Shown here piece by piece: positions 42,025-47,130 of a stretch of DNA of 47,130 nt. Under the pieces are notes generated by a model. The model had not been told where the DNA came from, did not search any database, and worked only from the letters and a program-made list of their open reading frames with translations. How positions within the stretch are numbered: the stretch's first letter is position 1; each line of letters begins with the position of its first letter. The position numbers and the translations under genes are program-made. The stretch comes from Pleurocapsaceae cyanobacterium CSU_1_1 (GTDB taxonomy: Bacteria; Cyanobacteriota; Cyanobacteriia; Cyanobacteriales; Xenococcaceae). Where the stretch lies: the NCBI GenBank assembly GCA_012034765.1, contig JAAUOU010000020.1:1-47130 (forward strand), written 5' to 3'.

Positions 42025-42484
42025 TTGCCTTAATCAACTCACCAGAAGTAGGAGTGACACCACTACCAAAGCGAGCGACAACATCACCCTGTTTGCTAAT
42101 GAGAAATTTCTCAAAGTTCCAGGCGACATCGCCTTTTGGCTCTATAGAGTTGGTGAGAGTTTGGTATAAAGGATGTTGCTCAGGCCCTTTGGCATGTACC
42201 TTATCCATCATGTCAAAACTAACGCCATAGCTAGTTTCACAAAACTTAGCAATCTCTTCGTTCGTTCCAGGTTCTTGTGCGCCAAAATCATTACAGGGAA
42301 AGCCCAGCACTCTTAAGCCCTTTTCGCGGTAATCTTGGTTTAGCTGCTCTAATCCTTTGTATTGGGGAGTGTAGCCACAATAAGAAGCGACATTAACAAT
42401 TAACAATACCTTACCCTGATAGTCAGCAAATGTTTCAGATTTGCCTTCGATATTTTTGACGGCTAGATCAGATATATTGCTCAT
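42002..42484 (-). CDS. Glutathione peroxidase family protein
   Basis: A 160-residue thiol peroxidase: VNVASYCGYTPQYKGL with the peroxidatic Cys36, GFPCNDFGAQEPG with the second Cys64 and Gln70, and AWNFEKFL with Trp122 and Asn123, completing the catalytic tetrad. Cys-type enzymes of cyanobacteria usually reduce lipid hydroperoxides with NADPH- or thioredoxin-derived electrons rather than glutathione. The start at 42484 has an AGGAG-like box (AGGAGA) upstream. The stop overlaps a truncated GNAT remnant. Confidence 0.92.
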   Translation of the reverse strand: MSNISDLAVKNIEGKSETFADYQGKVLLIVNVASYCGYTPQYKGLEQLNQDYREKGLRVLGFPCNDFGAQEPGTNEEIAKFCETSYGVSFDMMDKVHAKGPEQHPLYQTLTNSIEPKGDVAWNFEKFLISKQGDVVARFGSGVTPTSGELIKAIEAELAK

Positions 42485-42512
42485 ATTCTCCTAAAAACTC
42501 GATTAATTAAAG

Positions 42513-43297
42513 ATGTCAGATCGTACTCTATCATCCCTCGATACTCAGGTTATCAAAATTGGTGACTTATCTGTCAGGGTTGCTGCTGACGCGATTGAAT
42601 TAACCCAAGATGTAACGACGCTGGCACAAGATTATCTTCAATCATTGCTTGAGCAACAAGAAACTGTCAGGATTATTTTAGCAACAGGCAATTCACAGCT
42701 GGACTTTTTAACAGCGATCGCCCAAGGAAATCTACTAGATTGGTCACGGATTATTTTTTTCATCTCGATGAGTATCTGGGAATAGCTGCCGATCATCCTG
42801 GTAGCTTTCGTTATTATTTATATCACCAGGTAGAAAAACCGCTACAGCCACGGCAATTTTATTACCTCGCAGGAGATGCTCAACAACCCTTAAAAGAATG
42901 CGATCGCTATCGTAATTTATTACAGCAGCAAACCATTGACCTTTGTATGTTGGGCATCGGAGACAACGGACATCTAGCTTTTAATGAACCTAGCGTCGCC
43001 GATTTTAACGATCCACAAGTGGTAAAGTTAGTGAAGCTGGAAGCAAAGACGCGCCAACAACAAGTAAACGGAGGCTACTTCGGAGATTTAGCAGCAGTCC
43101 CCAGCTATGCCTACACTTTAACTATTCCTACAATTTGCGCTGCCAAGCGAGTATTTTGTTTGGCAGGAGGCAGTCATAAGACACAAGTTGTCAGACAGAC
43201 TCTCAAACAGGCGATCGCGCCTAATTTCCCCGCAACTATCTTACGGACTTTACCTCACGCAACTTTATTTTGCGATCGCGATTCTTTTGATAATTGA
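42513..43297 (+). CDS. GlcN6P deaminase / 6-phosphogluconolactonase-like protein, frameshifted
   Basis: The first frame covers MSDRTLSSLDTQVIKIGDLS to FLTAIAQGNLLDWSRII, including ILATGNSQLDFL. A break lies in the T7 run at 42754-42760; with eight T it continues IFFHLDEYLGIAADHPGSFR, then LCMLGIGDNGHLAFNEP and YAYTLTIPTICAAKRVFCLA. Motifs of GlcN6P deaminase (GIGxxGHIAFNEP) are all there, giving about 261 residues. In cyanobacteria such NagB-like proteins are often annotated as deaminases, but 6PGL relatives are close. Which reaction it performs is not certain. Confidence 0.8.
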
Positions 43298-43328
43298 CTG
43301 CTCACCGCCCTAAAGGGATCGATGATTC

Positions 43329-43349
43329 TAGCTTTTAGCTTTTAGCTTC
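43329..43349. repeat. Heptamer repeat TAGCTTY x3
   Basis: TAGCTTT, TAGCTTT and TAGCTTC stand in tandem after the NagB-like gene, another STRR of lower copy number. Confidence 0.65.
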
Positions 43350-43453
43350 TAAAACTACTGATGATGTATAGGTGCGATCGCAGAAACCCTAAAATTACCA
43401 ACAGTAAAATATCGAGAAGACAAAAAATAAAAACAGTGTCATAATGCAAAAAA

Positions 43454-43690
43454 ATGACACAATATATAACTAAAGTCAATGCACAAGGACGGATCGTAAT
43501 CCCTATTGAGTTACGTCAGCAATTAGGACTTGTAGCTGGATCTAAACTCATTGCGCGGTTAGAGGGAAATCGGCTCGTTTTGGAGAAGCCTGATGATGTG
43601 TTTCAGCGTCTGCGCTCGACGTTTAATTCCTCAGAGTCACTGGTAGAAGAGTTAATAGCAGAGCGAAGAGTTGAAGCTGCTAATGAGTAA
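43454..43690 (+). CDS. vapB: AbrB/MazE-type antitoxin (VapB)
   Basis: A 78-residue protein with an N-terminal swapped-hairpin AbrB domain: ITKVNAQGRIVIPIELRQQL, then GSKLIARLEGNRLVLEKPDD. The C-terminal part (about 50-78, SSESLVEELIAERRVEAANE) would wrap the toxin. It overlaps the following PIN-domain toxin gene by eight bases, the usual arrangement for coupled VapBC. Antitoxins of this kind bind their own promoter. Confidence 0.88.
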   Translation: MTQYITKVNAQGRIVIPIELRQQLGLVAGSKLIARLEGNRLVLEKPDDVFQRLRSTFNSSESLVEELIAERRVEAANE

Positions 43691-44063
43691 TGGTTACGTA
43701 GTCGATGCCTCAGCGATTTTAGCATTGCTGAACGATGAGACAGGAGCAGATAGAGTTCAGTCCGTCTTAGAAAATGCAACTTGTTTTATGTCAGTCGTCA
43801 ATTGGTCAGAGGTTGCTCGAAAATTAATAAGTAAAGGGCAAGTAGTAGAACCAGTAGCGGAGAGTTTGCAGGCTGTTGGGTTGGAATTCAAAAGTTTTGA
43901 TTATAGTTTAGCTGTAGCAACGGCTCAAATTGAAGCTCCATCACTTTCGTTGGGAGACAGAGCCTGTTTGTCTTTGGCTGCTACTTTAGGAGCAATAGCA
44001 CTAAGTGCAGATCGAATCTGGCTGACTTTTGACATTGGTGTTACTGTCGAGTTAATTCGCTGA
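43683..44063 (+). CDS. vapC: PIN-domain toxin (VapC)
   Basis: From the ATG at 43683 the protein is 126 residues with MSNGYVVDASAILALLNDET (Asp8), NWSEVARKLI (Glu), LSLGDRACLSLAATLG and ALSADRIW acidic residues, the PIN catalytic set. VapC toxins cleave tRNA or rRNA. An earlier in-frame ATG at 43671 would add four residues and increase the overlap; I prefer 43683, which gives the 8-base overlap with vapB. The pair appears intact with no frame breaks, unlike the MNT/HEPN pair at 15.7 kb. Confidence 0.9.
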   Translation: MSNGYVVDASAILALLNDETGADRVQSVLENATCFMSVVNWSEVARKLISKGQVVEPVAESLQAVGLEFKSFDYSLAVATAQIEAPSLSLGDRACLSLAATLGAIALSADRIWLTFDIGVTVELIR

Positions 44064-44087
44064 ACAGCAAAATATTAAAAACAAATA

Positions 44088-44210
44088 TTATGTTGAAGTT
44101 CCTCCGTTAATGCGATCACAAAAATCCTCGAAATTACAACAATAAATGACCTGCTGTTTTGCCGTTTGCAGGAGTCGATCAATTAACGTCAATACCTCTT
44201 TTCCCGTCAT
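44088..44210 (-). CDS. Possible 40-residue ORF, unrecognised
   Basis: On the minus strand between glyS and vapC, an ATG (44208-44210) opens MTGKEVLTLIDRLLQTAKQQ, continuing VIYCCNFEDFCDRINGGTST and a stop. The composition looks like coding sequence, with three Cys, but no ribosome-binding site or family is apparent. It may be a gene fragment or chance frame. Confidence 0.25.
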   Translation of the reverse strand: MTGKEVLTLIDRLLQTAKQQVIYCCNFEDFCDRINGGTST

Positions 44211-44227
44211 TGCCAGCAGCCAATTAC

Positions 44228-46369
44228 TTACCCTTTAACGATCTCCCCAAAATCAGCTAAAACCCTGGCGTGATTCCGCAACAATCCTAAAAGATTCAAG
44301 CGATTGCGTTTAATATCAGGATTTTCTGACATTACTAAGACGCTGTTGTCGCCATCAAAAAAGTTACTTACCACAGGAGCAATTGTCTTCAAACCATCAA
44401 TTAGTGATTGATAATTGCGCTCTTGTTGTGCTGCTTCTGTCTGGGATAATAAATCACTGAGGGCTTGATAAAATTCTCGCTCAGAAGATTCTGCAAACAG
44501 TTCGGGATTAACTAAGCCTTGAGGATCTAGAGTCTGTGTATCCAAATCTCCTTGACTTGCCAGACGTGATGAACGATTAATCGTTGCGTAGATCTCATTT
44601 AGTTTGCCGTTTTTGCGGGCTGATTGTAAAAATAAAGCGCGATCGCGAATATCTAATAAATCCTCTAAAGCTCTTTGGGCATATTCTGGATCGTTATCTC
44701 CCACCACCCCATTAACTAGGTCATAATCCACCTGCTTTTCATCCTGTAGCAGTGTCCTTACTCGTTGCAGAAAGAACTCTTGCAAGGCTGTTAACGGGGA
44801 CTCGCGATCGCTGTGAGCGGAAACAAAATCGGCTGAACCCTGCTCTAATAATTGATTGAGATTAAGCGGTAAATCTGCCGACCAAATAATGTTCACAATG
44901 GCGTTAGCTGCCCGACGCAGAGCAAAAGGATCAGATGAACCAGTCGGAATCAACCCTAGACCAAAAATCCCGATTAGAGTATCAAGGCGATCCGCCAAAC
45001 CAACCACCTGACCATTTAAGGTAGTGGGCATAATATCACCTGCGCATCTAGGCAAATAGTGTTCAAAAATGCCCTTGGCTACAGTTGCTGACTCACCACT
45101 AACTACTGCATATTTTTCCCCCATCACGCCCTGTAGTTCAGGAAACTCATAAACCATCTGGGTGACTAAGTCTGCTTTGCATAATAAAGCAGTGCTTTCA
45201 ATCTCATTTTGCTGGGATTCATCTACGTTTAACTGTTCGGCAATCATTCTTGCCATATCAATAATGCGGTCAACTTTGTCCCGCATCGAACCTAAATCTT
45301 CCTGAAAGGTAACGTTCTCTAACTCAGGCAAATAGGTATCTAAATGCTCATCACAGTCTGCCTGATAAAAAAATTGTGCATCTGCGAGTCGGGCGCGAAT
45401 AACTCTACCATTTCCTTCGGCAATAATATTTTGCTTCTTAGGATCGCCATTGGAAATAGTAATAAAGTTGGGCAACAAAGCGCCTCCTTGCTCCTGATGA
45501 AGGGGAAAATAACGCTGATGGCTAACCATTACCGTCGTGATTACTTCCGTTGGTAAAGTAAGAAATTCCGCCTCAAATTTACCTGTAACTGCGGTGGGAT
45601 ATTCAACTAAATTAACAACTTCCGCCAGTAAATCTGGGTATATTTCTGCTTGTGCGCCTATTTCTTTAGCTCTCGCCCAGATATCTGCTTCAATCTTTTC
45701 CTTTCTAACTTTAGAGTCTACTTCTACCCCAGCAGAGCGCATTGTCGCAACATAATCTGTCGCTTGAGCAATGGCGATCGCTCTGGGGTGCAATACTCTG
45801 TGTCCGCGAGAAATGCGATCGCTTTGAATACTTGCTGAACCATTAACTAATTCTAAGGGTAGAACCTCGCTATTCCACAGCGCCACCAGCCAGCGAATCG
45901 GGCGAGCAAAACGTAAGTCACCATCTCCCCAGCGCATAAAGCGTTTGCCTTCTAAACCAGTAATCCACTCTAGGCATAGGTCTGGTAGAATCTCTGCCGT
46001 CTGACGACCTATAATCTGCTTTTGGATAAAGACAAATTCGCCTTTGTCAGTATCGCGAATTTCTAAATCTTCCAGGCTCACCCCCTGCTTACGGGCAAAA
46101 CCCTCGGCTGCTTTGGTAGGCTGGCCATTTTTGAATGCTGCTGTTACTGGAGGCCCTTTAATCTCTTCTTCTCGGTCTGCTTGGCGATCGGGAATGTTCT
46201 GAAGCAATACGGCTAAACGGCGAGGAGTTCCATAACACTCAACTTTGGCAGGATTAAGAAATTGCGCCGATAAACTATGAGGAATTTTAGTCTGCCATTG
46301 CGCGATCGCACTACTAACAAAATCTGCGGGTAATTCTTCTGTACCGACTTCCAACAAAAAATTAGCCAT
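44228..46369 (-). CDS. glyS: Glycyl-tRNA synthetase beta subunit
   Basis: The 713-residue beta subunit of the alpha2beta2 glycyl-tRNA synthetase. It opens [20 protein letters not shown] and shows [43 protein letters not shown] and ITISNGD. The blocks [38 protein letters not shown] and [12 protein letters not shown] follow. The C-terminal anticodon-binding region is complete. The partner glyQ is not in the window, as is common in cyanobacteria. No frameshift. It is a strong housekeeping marker. Confidence 0.97.
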   Translation of the reverse strand: MANFLLEVGTEELPADFVSSAIAQWQTKIPHSLSAQFLNPAKVECYGTPRRLAVLLQNIPDRQADREEEIKGPPVTAAFKNGQPTKAAEGFARKQGVSLEDLEIRDTDKGEFVFIQKQIIGRQTAEILPDLCLEWITGLEGKRFMRWGDGDLRFARPIRWLVALWNSEVLPLELVNGSASIQSDRISRGHRVLHPRAIAIAQATDYVATMRSAGVEVDSKVRKEKIEADIWARAKEIGAQAEIYPDLLAEVVNLVEYPTAVTGKFEAEFLTLPTEVITTVMVSHQRYFPLHQEQGGALLPNFITISNGDPKKQNIIAEGNGRVIRARLADAQFFYQADCDEHLDTYLPELENVTFQEDLGSMRDKVDRIIDMARMIAEQLNVDESQQNEIESTALLCKADLVTQMVYEFPELQGVMGEKYAVVSGESATVAKGIFEHYLPRCAGDIMPTTLNGQVVGLADRLDTLIGIFGLGLIPTGSSDPFALRRAANAIVNIIWSADLPLNLNQLLEQGSADFVSAHSDRESPLTALQEFFLQRVRTLLQDEKQVDYDLVNGVVGDNDPEYAQRALEDLLDIRDRALFLQSARKNGKLNEIYATINRSSRLASQGDLDTQTLDPQGLVNPELFAESSEREFYQALSDLLSQTEAAQQERNYQSLIDGLKTIAPVVSNFFDGDNSVLVMSENPDIKRNRLNLLGLLRNHARVLADFGEIVKG

Positions 46370-46897
46370 AAACCATAAAAAAGATCTGCTTACTGCCGTA
46401 TCGTATCGTTTAAACAGGATAGCAGTTATCCGTAGTTCATTCTTAGTTATTCCTGTTCAATCCAAGATTCTGAAGATTGTATCTACTCAAGCTACGAGTT
46501 AATTCTTAATTGAATAACAATATATTATAAATTTTTTAAGTTATTATCAGAAATCTATATCTCCACTCGGATAGATACAAATAGACATAAGATAAGCTTA
46601 AGCAAATATCTAGCAATTTAGGGCAATAACGCTTAAATTAAGCTAATTTCCGGGAATTGCAATGTCACAAAAGTATACGAAATATTGTCAATTTATGAGG
46701 AAATTTTTTAAAATGTGTCCTTGAAGTTATCTGGATTTTTATCTTTCCCCTGCTAGGTTTTCTAGGTGTACAAATTGCCGAACTAAGGTGCAGACGCACC
46801 CTGGTCAGAATTATCAGCAAGACTTACCGTACAAAAATAGTCTTGATTTTCCGTTTCTGACCGTAAAAAATACAAATCTTAATTTTAGAACAAAAAC
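46370..46897. other. Intergenic region between divergent glyS and repeat-protein gene
   Basis: 528 bases, AT-rich in the middle. A small hairpin GGTGC-AGAC-GCACC lies at 46787-46800, without a U-tract. No ORF, RNA or clear promoter pair was recognised. Its length suggests a long leader or distal regulation for the repeat protein. Confidence 0.4.
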
Positions 46898-47130
46898 ATG
46901 CAAGATTCCTTAACTACTGAAACTACTGAAAACGTTGATTCAACTTACGTTGACAATGCTGGCAGCACGGAAAATTCAGGAACTAATGATAATTTATATA
47001 GTGGAGATACTCCAGAGAGTGAGGTAAGCGACTCGGTCTTTTACGACACGACTACCGATCAAACTGAGATTGATCAAACTACTACTGATCAAACTGAGAT
47101 TGATCAAACTACTACTGATCAAACTCAGAT
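46898..47130 (+). CDS. N-terminus of an acidic Thr/Asp-rich repeat protein, cut by window edge
   Basis: From the ATG at 46898 the frame stays open to the window end (about 77 residues). It begins MQDSLTTETTENVDSTYVDN, without a signal peptide, and is acidic and rich in Thr, Asp, Ser and Glu. From about 47040 a ten-residue unit, TTTDQTEIDQ, repeats in tandem, encoded by a nearly exact 30-base DNA repeat. Such starts are seen in large type I secreted (RTX-type) or cell-surface proteins of cyanobacteria. The identity of the rest is unknown. The repeat may vary in length between strains. Confidence 0.6.
   Translation, partial: MQDSLTTETTENVDSTYVDNAGSTENSGTNDNLYSGDTPESEVSDSVFYDTTTDQTEIDQTTTDQTEIDQTTTDQTQ

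Noticed and set aside
47040-47130. CRISPR or intergenic satellite
   Set aside because: The 30-base unit is in frame with an ATG at 46898 and encodes a clean peptide repeat.

Overview
The window looks like the chromosome of a low-GC cyanobacterium. It carries psbZ and ycf34, many copies of the HIP1 octamer GCGATCGC, several cyanobacteria-specific families (DUF3084, TIGR03792, TIGR03032) and heptameric short tandem repeats (STRRs). Abundant interspersed repeats and low GC would fit a Pleurocapsales/Chroococcales-type genome, but no rRNA is present, so the genus cannot be named.

Layout. 0-3 kb: a tnpB fragment cut by the window edge, a DUF3084 coiled-coil membrane protein, a repeat-rich gap containing a 126-bp MITE-like insertion, and an SMR exporter. 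3-11.4 kb: a divergent phosphoketolase-like enzyme, a two-domain VOC protein, two non-heme iron oxygenase genes, an ankyrin protein and malQ (frameshifted). 11.7-15.6 kb: psbZ, ribH, a receiver protein with a C-terminal membrane anchor, and gatB. A 95-bp copy of the gatB 3' end lies about 500 bp downstream, with a DUF6713 gene between the two copies. 15.6-16.3 kb: remnants of an MNT/HEPN toxin-antitoxin pair. 16.3-25.8 kb: phoH2, a PlsC-type acyltransferase, a broken MFS exporter, two small proteins, rpsU, a histidine kinase (frameshifted), a coiled-coil protein and TIGR03032. 25.8-34.5 kb: tRNA nucleotidyltransferase (frameshifted), ycf34, DedA (frameshifted), FHA, phasin-like, TIGR03792 and zinc-ribbon proteins, then a TetR regulator fused to a degenerate tyrosine-recombinase-like domain, divergent from a delta-9 type desaturase. 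Two matching dyads lie in their shared promoter region. PPK2 and a TIGR01777 epimerase follow. 34.6-47 kb: a Cys-rich membrane protein, a CFA-synthase-like methyltransferase, a second MITE copy, two response regulators, a GT39-like glycosyltransferase, a truncated GNAT abutting glutathione peroxidase, a GlcN6P-deaminase/6PGL-like gene (frameshifted), a VapBC pair, glyS, and the start of a repeat protein.

Most genes are housekeeping or regulatory and form few operons. Lipid chemistry recurs (PlsC, desaturase with its regulator, CFA-like methyltransferase), as does two-component signalling. At least eight reading-frame breaks in seven genes fall at or beside short homopolymers. That pattern is more typical of sequencing error than of gene decay, although the MNT/HEPN, GNAT and ankyrin-start remnants look genuinely decayed. 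The observations I rate highest are the TetR-recombinase-fold fusion with its paired operators, the gatB 3'-end duplication around DUF6713, the MITE with 8-bp target duplication, and the phosphoketolase-like enzyme.
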